NCBI RefSeq assembly: GCF_031157315.1
Contig: NZ_JAVIFU010000002.1
Span: forward strand, 1 to 64,000
Direction of reading: 5' to 3'
Source: Paenibacillus sp. LHD-38
Lineage (GTDB): Bacteria; Bacillota; Bacilli; Paenibacillales; Paenibacillaceae
Length of the DNA stretch: 64,000 nucleotides
Below the pieces are notes generated by a model, which was given only the letters and a program-made list of their open reading frames with translations, searched no databases and was not told where the DNA came from. The translations under genes and the position numbers were made by a program. This document shows, one piece after another, positions 1-7,846 of the stretch (position 1 is its first letter; each line of letters starts with the position of its first letter).

Positions 1-718
1 AGCGGCGGCATGCGCGATCGCCGCCGCAGGCGCCGCTGCGCGGACCGTGCCGCCGCTAACCACGGCGACCGCGTCCGCCAGCGGCAGCAGCGCGTCGAGG
101 TCGTGCGTGGCTACGACCGCTCCGCGCCCCGCCGCCCTATGCGCTTCGAGCACCGCGTACAGGCGGCGGATACCGACGGCGTCCAGACCCGCCGTCGGCT
201 CGTCGAGCAGCAACCATTCCGGCTGACACGCCAGCAAGCAGGCGATTGATAGCCGTCGCTGCTGCCCGCCGCTGAGCGTCCAGGGATCACGCTCCATTGT
301 CTCCAGCGGCAATCCAACCTCTGCTAATGCATGCTCAATCCTCTTCACGGCGCTTGCCTCATCCAGTCCGTAAGGCTTAAGTGAATACAAAAGCTCGTCC
401 CGTACTGTCGCAGCAAACCACTGCGATTCAGAGCTTTGCATGGCTATGCCATACTTGAGCGCCACATTTCGGTTTATCTGTTTTCGTCTTTTTCCTTTTA
501 TCCAAAGGTCTTCATCGCCGAGCTCGATGTTGCCCTCCTCTACCTTCCGAATACCTGCCATCGTCTCTAGAAGCGTGGATTTACCAGCTCCATTGCAGCC
601 GATTAACAGCGTAATTTCGCCAGCATTAATAAACATATTAATATCTTTAAGCAGCTCTTTTTTATCATTACCTTCGGCGACTACGGATACGCCGGTAAGC
701 TTCCAATCAGATTTCATA
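1..718 (-). CDS. ECF-type ABC transporter ATPase, second subunit (3' end outside window)
   Basis: About 239 codons are visible and no stop is reached before the window edge. The product is an ABC ATPase of the energy-coupling-factor type, which powers vitamin uptake from the cytoplasmic face. Visible motifs are Walker A GCNGAGKST (about residues 40-48), Q-loop AMQSS (92-96), signature LSGGQQRR (148-155), Walker B WLLLDEP (168-174) and switch His205 in ATHD. The ATG at 718 overlaps the end of the preceding ATPase gene by 12 bases, so the two are probably translationally coupled. Divergent bioY and the biotin operator between them suggest a biotin transporter module; the transmembrane EcfT subunit would be expected beyond the left edge. 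GC content climbs steeply toward the 3' end, from about 47% near 500 to about 80% in the first 60 bases of the window. Confidence 0.9.
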
Positions 719-1558
719 GCGCTTCACCGCCTCTGCCAACATGTTCGCGGTGAAGGGAAATGGTCTCAATCGAACGCCTTGTGTATCCAGCTCCCAAGCT
801 ACCTGCGCCGCATATGGAGCCTCAAAGCCATGCTTCTCGCATAAGCTGTCATTCACTCCCGCTTTGGATCTGACAAACCAAGATTCGGCTTGCCCATCAA
901 ACAAAATAGTTCCCTCGTCCATCGCAATGATCCGATCGCCTGGCCGCAGCTCTTCCAGCTTCTGTGTGATCCAAATAACCGTCACTCCCGACTGCTGCAG
1001 GCTTCTTACCTGTTCCAACACGGAGCTCGCAGACTCGGGATCCAGCATAGCCGTCACTTCATCAAGCACCAGTATAGGTGTTTTCGCTGCCAAACAACCA
1101 GCTATAGCAACAAGCTGCTTCTGTCCCCCGGAAAAGGTTTCAATCGGCTGGTGAAGCCGCTCGCCCATGCCCACATTCCTCAGCGCACACTCTGCTTCAT
1201 AAGGTATGTCCAGCGTCTCCAGCCCATTCTGCTCAAGCATAAGCACGACATCCTCCCAAGGGGTCGCCCCGATCATCGCAGCTTCGGGCTGCTGCATGAC
1301 TATGGGGATCGGCTTGCCTAGCGCTGCAGTCTCAATGCTGCGTAACACTTGGCCAGTGACACCTGCAATACGGTAACCAGCAGCAACTTTTGCAACAGTA
1401 CTTTTCCCGCTTCCGTTACGGCCTAAGAGCGAAATCCACTCCCCCTGCCTGATGGAAAGAGACACATCCTTTACGATTGGCTGCAGCATTTGTCCATCTA
1501 ACAGCGTTGGCGGCGTCACTGTTATTTGCTTTAATTCGATTTGATACACATGGTTCAA
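707..1558 (-). CDS. ECF-type ABC transporter ATPase, first subunit, with altered switch loop
   Basis: This 283-residue cytoplasmic ATPase forms a pair with the next gene. It has Walker A GRNGSGKST (46-54), Q-loop VMQQPE (88-93), signature FSGGQKQ (142-148) and Walker B ILVLDE (162-167). The switch histidine expected after Walker B is replaced by Gln199 in the stretch WITQK, so one of the two ATP sites of the heterodimer may be catalytically weak. The start is TTG at 1558 with a GGGTGA ribosome site about 8 bases upstream; an in-frame GTG lies at 1549. Divergence from bioY with a BirA box between them points to biotin uptake. Family assignment is firm; the biotin substrate is inferred from context. 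Confidence 0.9.
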   Translation of the reverse strand: MNHVYQIELKQITVTPPTLLDGQMLQPIVKDVSLSIRQGEWISLLGRNGSGKSTVAKVAAGYRIAGVTGQVLRSIETAALGKPIPIVMQQPEAAMIGATPWEDVVLMLEQNGLETLDIPYEAECALRNVGMGERLHQPIETFSGGQKQLVAIAGCLAAKTPILVLDEVTAMLDPESASSVLEQVRSLQQSGVTVIWITQKLEELRPGDRIIAMDEGTILFDGQAESWFVRSKAGVNDSLCEKHGFEAPYAAQVAWELDTQGVRLRPFPFTANMLAEAVKRYEI

Positions 1559-1599
1559 CTTTATTCACCCAGCCTCTTCCCCAAAACGATTGACTATGC

Positions 1600-1644
1600 T
1601 ACAATTCGATTTGTTAACCTCACTTAAATATAAATGGTTAACAA
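1600..1644 (+). promoter_or_regulatory. BirA (biotin repressor) operator with bioY promoter
   Basis: A perfect dyad TTGTTAACC-N16-GGTTAACAA occupies 1611-1644, the classic operator bound by biotinyl-AMP-loaded BirA in Firmicutes. An extended -10 TGCTACAAT ends at 1605, which places the start of transcription near 1612, inside the operator. A second candidate -10, TATAAA, lies at 1629-1634 between the operator arms. Binding should silence bioY when biotin is plentiful. The same site lies about 55-90 bases ahead of the divergent ATPase gene and may control it too (inference). Confidence 0.9.
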
Positions 1645-1679
1645 TAAAACCACAACTACATAAAGGAGTCGTTATCACC

Positions 1680-2294
1680 ATGCAAAGCAATAATATTCGA
1701 TCGCTTGTATTTATCGCCTTATTCGCAGCACTTTTTATCATCATGAGTTCACTTACAATTAAGTTTGGAGGCTCGTTTGTTCCAATTACCCTTCAAACAT
1801 TGGCCGTTATATTAGCCGGCCTTTTCCAAACGCCGCGCAACGCATTTTTGAGTATATTTGTTGTCATTGTTCTTGCCGCTTTTGGCTTGCCTTTGTTCAG
1901 CGGCGCAGGCGGAATTACACATCTCATCGGCCATACCGGCGGCTTTATCTTCGCTTTTCCGTTTTGTGCGCTTTTAGTCAGCCTAGCGGTAGGAGCATAT
2001 CTTCGCAGCTCGGTCTCAAAAGGAAATAAAATGATCGCATTTATCGCTTTTTTCGTTATTTTCGAGTTGTTCAGCTCATTAAGCGCTTATGTAACAGGGA
2101 TTCCGTGGCTTATGCACGTTCTCGATTTTTCATTCCAGAAAGCAATGACAGTCGGTTTTTATCCGTTCATTATCGGCGATGCGTTGAAATCACTTGTAGG
2201 TGCGATTCTTGCCGTCTCTTTAACACCTTACATCGTATACATTCGCTCGTCAACCGCCAGCCTCAGCAGGCAGCAAACATCCTATAAAGCTTAA
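1680..2294 (+). CDS. bioY: Biotin transporter substrate-binding subunit BioY
   Basis: BioY is the membrane S-component that captures biotin for an ECF transporter. The 204-residue product is highly hydrophobic, with about six predicted membrane helices, for example IRSLVFIALFAALFIIMSS near the N terminus and AFIAFFVIFELFSSL around residues 120-135. The conserved segment with FVPITLQTLAVILAGL (about 37-52) is typical of the family. I chose the ATG at 1680 because AAAGGAG lies 10 bases upstream; an upstream in-frame extension to 1590 would run through the operator and promoter. It stands alone on the plus strand behind a BirA box and is followed by a strong terminator. Confidence 0.95.
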   Translation: MQSNNIRSLVFIALFAALFIIMSSLTIKFGGSFVPITLQTLAVILAGLFQTPRNAFLSIFVVIVLAAFGLPLFSGAGGITHLIGHTGGFIFAFPFCALLVSLAVGAYLRSSVSKGNKMIAFIAFFVIFELFSSLSAYVTGIPWLMHVLDFSFQKAMTVGFYPFIIGDALKSLVGAILAVSLTPYIVYIRSSTASLSRQQTSYKA

Positions 2295-2313
2295 AATACA
2301 CCATAATCGATAG

Positions 2314-2363
2314 AAAAACCGCTTATTCCTTCTTTGATCTTCATCAAGGAATAAGCGGTTTTT
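2314..2363 (+). terminator. Rho-independent terminator after bioY
   Basis: A 17-bp perfect stem (2314-2330 with 2347-2363) is flanked by A-run and T-run, so it can end transcription from bioY and possibly from the opposite direction. Confidence 0.93.
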
Positions 2364-2412
2364 TACGTTATCACTGAAGTCAAGTGCTTTCTTAATGCTG
2401 AGTAAACATGTC

Positions 2413-2443
2413 AAAAAGCGCCTGTCCTATTCGGCAAGCGCTT
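2413..2443 (-). terminator. Terminator after ricA
   Basis: Read on the minus strand, AAGCGC (2438-2443) pairs with GCGCTT (2416-2421) and is followed by a short T-run. It closes the miaB-ricA unit about 35 bases after the ricA stop. Confidence 0.7.
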
Positions 2444-2478
2444 CTGATTTGTGCTCTATTTGTTGTTTATCGCTTCGC

Positions 2479-2967
2479 TTAGTCGCTGCATTCTTCTGGA
2501 GCCGGCTCCGATGCATCCTCTACGCTGATCTTCTCGGAAACCGTGTCGCGTACAATGGATATGACGAGCTGCAGCAAGTAGTTGATATCCGTTTGGCTTT
2601 GCTGGAATTCAGAGACAATTGGAATGCCGTCAAGCTCATCCTGCAGCGTTTCCATTTCGCCTTCAATTTTTTTAACCATATCCGCGTTTTTGAAAGTCGT
2701 TTCGAATGCCACAACTTCCTTTTGTTTTTTCTTAATCTTCGTAATAAGCTGCTGTACGCGCTCATTGCCATTGATTTGCTGCTCCGCGCGGCGATAGTGC
2801 TGTACTTCCTCCGATGTGAAAATCAAATTGGCCAACTCTTTCGCTTTTTTCGAAATATCCTCACGAACGATTAAATCGCGGGTATGGAAGCTTGGAATTC
2901 CGCAGCCTTCCCCGTGATCATGATCGCAATGCGCTGCTTGATTTTCTGCTGTATGCTGCTCTGCCAT
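2479..2967 (-). CDS. ricA: RicA (YmcA), YlbF/YmcA family protein of the RicAFT complex
   Basis: RicA partners RicF and RicT in an Fe-S-containing complex that in Bacillus promotes mRNA processing with RNase Y and affects competence, biofilm and sporulation. The 162-residue product has a helical YlbF/YmcA core (about 30-145), with charged heptad-like stretches such as KKKQKEVVAFE. Its N terminus carries a Cys/His patch (C14, H16, H18, C22) and there is one C-terminal cysteine (C160), fitting metal or cluster binding. It follows miaB by 23 bases, the same order as in B. subtilis. The dependent nuclease gene rny lies about 10 kb away. Assignment rests on family resemblance plus synteny. Confidence 0.88.
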   Translation of the reverse strand: MAEQHTAENQAAHCDHDHGEGCGIPSFHTRDLIVREDISKKAKELANLIFTSEEVQHYRRAEQQINGNERVQQLITKIKKKQKEVVAFETTFKNADMVKKIEGEMETLQDELDGIPIVSEFQQSQTDINYLLQLVISIVRDTVSEKISVEDASEPAPEECSD

Positions 2968-2990
2968 TTGTCATCTCTCCTGTTTTCCCG

Positions 2991-4583
2991 TTAGCTAACG
3001 GCTTCTTGTGCGCTCTGTTCTACAGATTCGGCTTTGATATACCAGGTTTGAGCTTCTGTTACCTTAGCCATGACGAATTGTCCGATCCATTCCTTGGGAC
3101 CTTCCAAATGTACTAATTTATTCGTGCGCGTGCGTCCCGAAAGGGTGCTCGCATTGTTCTTGCTCTCGCCTTCAATGAGCACCTCAACAATTTGACCTAT
3201 CAACTGCTCATTCTTTTCTCTCGCATTAGCCGCGAGCTGTGCGTTTAGACGCTGCAGGCGCGCCTTTTTCACCTCTAGCGGAACATTGTCCTCCATGCCG
3301 GCGGCAGGAGTTCCTTCACGCGGAGAATATAAGAAAGTGTATGCTGAATCAAATCCGACTTCCTTAACTAGCGTCATCGTATCTTCAAATTGCTCATCTG
3401 TTTCACCTGGGAAACCAACGATTATATCCGAAGTCAGCATCGCGGTCGGTATCGCTTTTTTAATTTTTTCAACAAGCTCCAAATACATTTCACGCGTATA
3501 CTTGCGGCTCATTCGTTTCAATATTTCAGTGCTGCCGGATTGAACGGGCAAATGGATATGCTCCACCAGGTTGCCGCCCGTGCCAAGCACTTCAATTAAA
3601 TGATCGTCGAAATCACGCGGATGGCTCGTCATAAAACGGATACGCGGAATATCGATTTTGGACATGTCAAACATCAGATCGCCAAAGCGGTAGCTGATGT
3701 CCTCAAAATCCTTTCCGTACGCATTAACGTTCTGTCCAAGCAGCGTAATTTCTTTAAAGCCCTGTCTGGCCAGTTCGCGCACTTCAGCAATAACGTCCTC
3801 AGGCCGCCTGCTGCGCTCCTTGCCTCGTGTGTATGGAACGATGCAGTATGTGCAAAACTTATCGCAGCCATACATAATATTAACCCAAGCACGCATTCCT
3901 TCGCGTTTCTTAGGCATATTTTCAATAATATCGCCTTCCTTGGACCATACTTCAACGACAAGCTCTTTGCTGAAATAAGCGTTCTGCAGCAAATAGGGCA
4001 GCCTATGAATATTATGCGTTCCAAAGATCATATCGACAAAAGCATGCTTTTGCAAAATACGCCCGACAACCGATTCCTCTTGGGACATACAGCCGCAAAC
4101 GCCTAGCAGCAGATCCGGCTTTTCGGTTTTCAGCGTCTTCAGGTGGCCAAGCTCGCCAAACACTTTATCCTCCGCGTTTTCACGGATTGCGCATGTATTT
4201 AGTAGAATCACATCCGCAAGCTTGCGATCCTCCGTAGCGGTATACCCCATCTCTTCGAACATGCCCTTCATAACCTCGGTGTCATGCTCGTTCATTTGGC
4301 AGCCGTACGTTTGAATCAAATAATGCTTGCCAACGCCCATCGTCCGCAGCTCGTCTGGTATCGCGAAGTCATAATGCACCTCGATATCCTCTTTGCCGCG
4401 TTTCTTCTCATCCTTATGGCTGGGTGCAGCATTTATATTGACGATCCTTCCTTTAATGCGGTAGGTCGTTGAATTCTCGTCTTGGTCTATCACTTTTGCA
4501 TCGCTAAAATCAAAATATTTGGAGTAATCCTTAAGTTGGTTTTGCTTCTTGTCCGAAGCGAGCTGGTTACTATCCTTCGTCAA
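2991..4583 (-). CDS. miaB: tRNA-2-methylthio-N6-dimethylallyladenosine synthase MiaB
   Basis: MiaB is a radical-SAM methylthiotransferase that adds the 2-methylthio group to i6A37 in tRNAs reading UNN codons. The 530-residue product has an N-terminal extension (about 1-85) usual for Bacillales, the UPF0004 domain with Cys95, Cys131 and Cys165 for the auxiliary cluster, the radical-SAM motif GCDKFCTYC (239-247, Cys240/244/247), and a C-terminal TRAM domain (about 445-515). The start is TTG at 4583, preceded by AAGGAAG at 10 bases. It heads the miaB-ricA operon behind a sigma-A-type promoter whose -35 lies inside the end of the upstream tetR gene. Confidence 0.97.
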   Translation of the reverse strand: MTKDSNQLASDKKQNQLKDYSKYFDFSDAKVIDQDENSTTYRIKGRIVNINAAPSHKDEKKRGKEDIEVHYDFAIPDELRTMGVGKHYLIQTYGCQMNEHDTEVMKGMFEEMGYTATEDRKLADVILLNTCAIRENAEDKVFGELGHLKTLKTEKPDLLLGVCGCMSQEESVVGRILQKHAFVDMIFGTHNIHRLPYLLQNAYFSKELVVEVWSKEGDIIENMPKKREGMRAWVNIMYGCDKFCTYCIVPYTRGKERSRRPEDVIAEVRELARQGFKEITLLGQNVNAYGKDFEDISYRFGDLMFDMSKIDIPRIRFMTSHPRDFDDHLIEVLGTGGNLVEHIHLPVQSGSTEILKRMSRKYTREMYLELVEKIKKAIPTAMLTSDIIVGFPGETDEQFEDTMTLVKEVGFDSAYTFLYSPREGTPAAGMEDNVPLEVKKARLQRLNAQLAANAREKNEQLIGQIVEVLIEGESKNNASTLSGRTRTNKLVHLEGPKEWIGQFVMAKVTEAQTWYIKAESVEQSAQEAVS

Positions 4584-4646
4584 TGCCGATTCACTTCCTT
4601 ATGGGTACTAATAGTTGCCTCGTACGCTTGTATAGCCCAATTCAGT

Positions 4647-4676
4647 ATTATACCAGTTAACGGAATAGAGGGTCAA
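4647..4676 (-). promoter_or_regulatory. Sigma-A-type promoter of miaB-ricA
   Basis: On the minus strand TTGACC (4671-4676) and TATAAT (4647-4652) are separated by 18 bases. The -35 overlaps the 3' end of the tetR-type gene. Confidence 0.8.
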
Positions 4677-5259
4677 TAAAGGTCAAACAAAATCGGTCCT
4701 GAATTTCTTCACAAGTATATCCCATTGCATATTTAAGATGATTGAAAGTATGCGGCGAGTGTATTGAGATTAATGAATGAGCCGCATAGGCCGGATCAAC
4801 GGATTTAATTTGTTCCTTTTCGATAGCTTCTTTAAAAAGCTCGCTGATCGTATGATGCAGAAATACATATGGCGGTGATTGAAAAAAATCGGATTTATCA
4901 TCCTCCATTTTTTTGTAGGTATGCAGAACGCCCAGCCATTCCGATTTATGATCAATAAATGCTATAATCTTGCGCATCACTATGCTTAATCGCACTTGTA
5001 CAGAAAGCTGTGTTCCCGTTTTTAAAATGTCATCGATCTCTTTGATGAAAACCTCGAAGTTTTCTTTCATCATATCCATACACAATTCGCCTTTGTTTGA
5101 ATACCGACGATAAAGGGTGCCTTGTCCAATGCCTACCGATTTGGCGATTTGATGCATGCTGACCGATTCTACCCCATGCTCCGTAAACAAGTGATTGGCT
5201 GTATGCAGGATTGCTTTGCTCAATGCTTGTTTCGTTCTGCCGTTTTCTGGTGCAGTCAT
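4657..5259 (-). CDS. TetR/AcrR-family transcriptional repressor of the adjacent MFS pump
   Basis: This 200-residue regulator has an N-terminal helix-turn-helix with the TetR hallmarks, VSMHQIAKSVGIGQGTLYRRY (in two parts: VSMHQIAKSVG, then IGQGTLYRRY), around residues 30-52. The C-terminal half (about 65-200) is helical and would be the ligand-binding and dimerization domain. I chose ATG 5259 because AAAGGAGA precedes it at good spacing; a 15-codon upstream extension would overlap the divergent promoter's -35. It is divergent from the MFS gene with a perfect 20-bp palindrome between, so it most likely represses that gene and itself until an inducer binds. The inducer cannot be told from sequence. 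Confidence 0.92.
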   Translation of the reverse strand: MTAPENGRTKQALSKAILHTANHLFTEHGVESVSMHQIAKSVGIGQGTLYRRYSNKGELCMDMMKENFEVFIKEIDDILKTGTQLSVQVRLSIVMRKIIAFIDHKSEWLGVLHTYKKMEDDKSDFFQSPPYVFLHHTISELFKEAIEKEQIKSVDPAYAAHSLISIHSPHTFNHLKYAMGYTCEEIQDRFCLTFIDPLFR

Positions 5260-5297
5260 CGTTCCTGTCTCCTTTTCCCGCTTTACAAATGAAACGA

Positions 5298-5326
5298 TTG
5301 ACAATTGCTCAAATCGTCTTTATTAT
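5298..5326 (+). promoter_or_regulatory. Promoter of the MFS transporter gene
   Basis: TTGACA (5298-5303) and TATTAT (5321-5326) are spaced by 17 bases. Transcription would start near 5333, at the first base of the palindromic operator. Confidence 0.85.
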
Positions 5327-5332
5327 TCAGTA

Positions 5333-5352
5333 GTGCGGACAATTGTCCGCAC
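5333..5352. promoter_or_regulatory. Perfect 20-bp palindromic operator for the TetR-type repressor
   Basis: The site GTGCGGACAATTGTCCGCAC is a perfect dyad. It covers about +1 to +20 of the plus-strand promoter and about +13 to +32 of the minus-strand promoter, so one bound repressor could block both genes. Assignment to the adjacent TetR protein is inferred from position. Confidence 0.88.
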
Positions 5353-5371
5353 ATAGATGCGGTCATCTTTT

Positions 5372-5401
5372 ATTGTAGCCTGATTCGTTAGGACAGGTCA
5401 A
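5372..5401 (-). promoter_or_regulatory. Promoter of the tetR-type gene
   Basis: On the minus strand TTGACC (5396-5401) and TACAAT (5372-5377) are spaced by 18 bases, giving a start near 5365 and a leader that runs through the operator. Confidence 0.7.
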
Positions 5402-5446
5402 CAAAAGGAAGAATAGACCCCTATAGAAGAGATAGGAGGAAATGAA

Positions 5447-6937
5447 ATGGCTTCAACATCACAAAAAGCAGCACCCACTGGCGATCCCATGTCGATTCGC
5501 AATATTCTCCCCCCGCTACTCGCCATCATTGTCGGTATGTTTATGGTCATCTTGGATGGTACAGCAATGAATGTAGCTATGCCGGGCTTGATGGCTGATT
5601 TCAAAAGCTCAATGTCTCTCGTGCAATGGACGATAACGGGCTATGCACTTGCACAAGCCGCTGTTATTCCATTAGCGGGATGGATGTCTGATCGTTTCGG
5701 AGCCAAGCAAATTTTCTTGTTCTCCATCATTATGTTTACGATCGGCTCTGGACTTTGCGCTCTCGCAACAACTGCCGAGCAGCTTATTGTATTCCGAATC
5801 ATTCAAGGTCTTGGCGGCGGTATGGTTGCTCCAATTGCAATGGCCTTTACTTTTAGACTCAGCCCTCCAGGCAAGCAAGGGGCTGTTATGGGTATGATCG
5901 GTATTCCGATGCTTCTAGCTCCTGCATTAGGACCTGTCGTGGCAGGCTGGCTTGTTGATTATGTATCGTGGCACTGGATTTTTATCATTAACCTTCCAAT
6001 TGGCGTTATTGCCGTTATCGTAGGCATTCGCACTCTTCCTAAGGTTGAACGCAAACGCGTGCCTTCCCTTGATTTCTTAGGCATGATTTTTGCTCCTCTT
6101 GCATTCGCTATGCTCGCTTACGGTGTAAGCTCCGCAGGCGGCGAGGGCGGCGCAGGCAGCGGTTGGACCTCGCCTGAGGCTCTGATCGGCATGATTGTAG
6201 GCGGCATCGCTCTTATTATCTTTATTATCGTTGAGCTGAGCCGTAAAGAACCATTGCTTGAACTGCGTGTTTTCAAATCAAGCAATTTCACGCGCGGCAT
6301 CATACTGCAATGGATCGTTCAAATCGCTTTGTTCGGAACATTATTCCTAATACCTATTTTCTTACAAATCGCCAAAGGCTACTCGGCGTTTGACACCGGT
6401 CTAATTTTGCTGCCGCAGGCTCTTGCAGCTGGTATATTCATGCCGATCGGCGGCAAGCTGTTTGACCGTTTCGGAGCGCGGCCTATAGTCATTACAGGCT
6501 TAGCCATTGTTACCGTCGCAGGCTTCATCTTAAGCCAAATTTCAGCAGAAACAACCCTTCTTACACTAATGATTCCGATTGCTATGCTTGGCGCAGGTAT
6601 GGGCTTATCGATGATGCCACTTAACACGCACATCATGCAATCCGCTCCAAAAGAGCTGGTAAGCCGCGTTACTTCGCTTACTGCAGCCGCACAGCAGGTT
6701 ATGACCTCTTTTGCGATCGCAGGATTGTCAACCATACTCGCAAGCAGAATAGAGCACTACGGTACGACTAATCCAGGACCGAATGTCGTCTATTCTTCTT
6801 ATGGGGATACGTTTTTCATTCTAGCTTCTATTTCTATCATCGGTGCGATCGTTGCCTTATTGCTGCGCAGACCGAAGCAAGAGGTAGGCACAAGCCCGGA
6901 TGAAAAGCCTGAAGTTTCCATGATGATGGGTCACTAA
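5447..6937 (+). CDS. MFS multidrug efflux transporter, DHA2 (EmrB/QacA) family
   Basis: This 496-residue inner-membrane protein is a proton-drug antiporter of the 14-helix type. Visible family motifs are LDGTAMNVAMP in the first helix (about 39-49), motif A GWMSDRFGAKQ in the loop after helix 2 (about 80-90) and the antiporter motif GPVVAGWLVDYVSW (about 161-174). Length and helix pattern match the family. The ATG at 5447 has AGGAGG 8 bases upstream. It is controlled by its own sigma-A promoter overlapping the TetR operator. Substrates cannot be predicted. Confidence 0.95.
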   Translation: MASTSQKAAPTGDPMSIRNILPPLLAIIVGMFMVILDGTAMNVAMPGLMADFKSSMSLVQWTITGYALAQAAVIPLAGWMSDRFGAKQIFLFSIIMFTIGSGLCALATTAEQLIVFRIIQGLGGGMVAPIAMAFTFRLSPPGKQGAVMGMIGIPMLLAPALGPVVAGWLVDYVSWHWIFIINLPIGVIAVIVGIRTLPKVERKRVPSLDFLGMIFAPLAFAMLAYGVSSAGGEGGAGSGWTSPEALIGMIVGGIALIIFIIVELSRKEPLLELRVFKSSNFTRGIILQWIVQIALFGTLFLIPIFLQIAKGYSAFDTGLILLPQALAAGIFMPIGGKLFDRFGARPIVITGLAIVTVAGFILSQISAETTLLTLMIPIAMLGAGMGLSMMPLNTHIMQSAPKELVSRVTSLTAAAQQVMTSFAIAGLSTILASRIEHYGTTNPGPNVVYSSYGDTFFILASISIIGAIVALLLRRPKQEVGTSPDEKPEVSMMMGH

Positions 6938-6961
6938 ATTCAATTTTACTTATAAGGATCT

Positions 6962-7171
6962 CAAGCGTAAACGGCTGTCGCCGTCCTCTGTGGCAAAAGC
7001 AGTCGTTTCGCGGAGATATATAAGCACATTTATATGTGAAAACATATAAATTCTTATATATAAAAAAAGGCAGCTTCCAGGTCGTCATTGACGAAATGGA
7101 AGCTGTCTCTTTATATACCTCCATAAGCGACTTCATTTGCCATAGAGGACGGTGACAACCTTTTACCCTTG
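6962..7171. repeat. Long imperfect inverted repeat between convergent genes
   Basis: The left arm (6962 to about 7026) and right arm (about 7107-7171) are reverse complements at roughly three quarters of positions, the best-kept block being CCGTCCTCT with GGCAAA. The centre holds two further hairpins: an AT-rich one (7016-7061) and a terminator-like stem around GGCAGCTTCCA (7070-7080) paired with TGGAAGCTGTC (7097-7107). The element fills the gap between the MFS gene and pduL. It could be a MITE-like mobile element, a bidirectional terminator or a structured RNA; I see no target-site duplication. Confidence 0.75.
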
Positions 7172-7179
7172 TTCAAGGC

Positions 7180-7755
7180 CTAATCTATAATTTCAGCTTT
7201 ATCTCCGTTCTTCACGCCTGCCGCGTTCGCTTCATCAGTATCGATATGCATATCAAGCGCGAATTGATCAGATACGCGTGCAACTACATTTTCGAAAATG
7301 ACACCGCGCTCGCCTGCAAAACGTACCCGAAGCGACTGCTTGTCCGCGATGCCAAAGCGCTCAGCATCGCTTGTGTGGAAATGAATATGCCGAGCAGCAA
7401 CAATAACGCCTTCCTCAATGACAACCTCACCTGCAGGCCCCTGAAGCTTGATGCCCGCTGAGCTCTTTGTGTCACCAGATTCCCTAACGGGAGGATTTAC
7501 GCCAAGCGCGAATGCATCTGTACGAGAAACTTCAAGCTGAGTCTGTTTTCGTGTCGGACCCAAGATTCTAACCTTCGCAAAACTGCCCTTCGGTCCAACA
7601 ACAGCAACGGTTTCATTGGCTGCATATTGGCCGGGCTGAGACAATGGCTTCATTTCCGTTAACTCGTAGCCAGCACCGAACAGCAGCTCGACATGCTCCT
7701 GTGATAAGTGAATATGTCTGGCAGATACTCCGATTGGAACTTCTTTATGTATCAT
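7180..7755 (-). CDS. pduL: PduL-type phosphate acyltransferase
   Basis: PduL interconverts acyl-CoA and acyl phosphate, in place of the unrelated Pta enzyme. The 191-residue product has two homologous half-domains, each with the zinc-binding signature: SARHIHLS (residues 11-18) and AARHIHFH (about 120-127). The usual N-terminal microcompartment targeting peptide is missing, so the enzyme is probably free in the cytosol. It lies downstream of korAB, separated by a terminator, and both deal with acyl-CoA. An acetyl-CoA or propionyl-CoA to acyl-phosphate role leading to ATP through an acyl kinase is likely, but no kinase is visible here. Confidence 0.93.
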   Translation of the reverse strand: MIHKEVPIGVSARHIHLSQEHVELLFGAGYELTEMKPLSQPGQYAANETVAVVGPKGSFAKVRILGPTRKQTQLEVSRTDAFALGVNPPVRESGDTKSSAGIKLQGPAGEVVIEEGVIVAARHIHFHTSDAERFGIADKQSLRVRFAGERGVIFENVVARVSDQFALDMHIDTDEANAAGVKNGDKAEIID

Positions 7756-7800
7756 GTTGTCACTCTCCTGCTATATAATGAACGTTTTTCCTCAACCTTC

Positions 7801-7835
7801 GAAAGAAAAAGCATACGGCTGTTCAGCCGCATGCT
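7801..7835 (-). terminator. Terminator after korB
   Basis: On the minus strand GCATGCGGCT and AGCCGTATGC form a 10-bp stem with one G-U pair (7811-7834), followed by TTTTTCTTTC. It closes korAB and separates it from pduL. Confidence 0.88.
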
Positions 7836-7846
7836 CATCATACCAC

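Noticed and set aside
10-317. Arg-rich open frames at the left edge
   Set aside because: They are shadows of the GC-rich 3' part of the ECF ATPase, which stays open in the correct frame to the window edge.
3600-4106. 168-codon plus-strand open frame
   Set aside because: It is antisense to the radical-SAM domain of miaB, with no ribosome site or recognisable domain.
6837-7136. 99-codon minus-strand frame across the inverted repeat
   Set aside because: It runs through the hairpins into the 3' end of the MFS gene and has no family resemblance.
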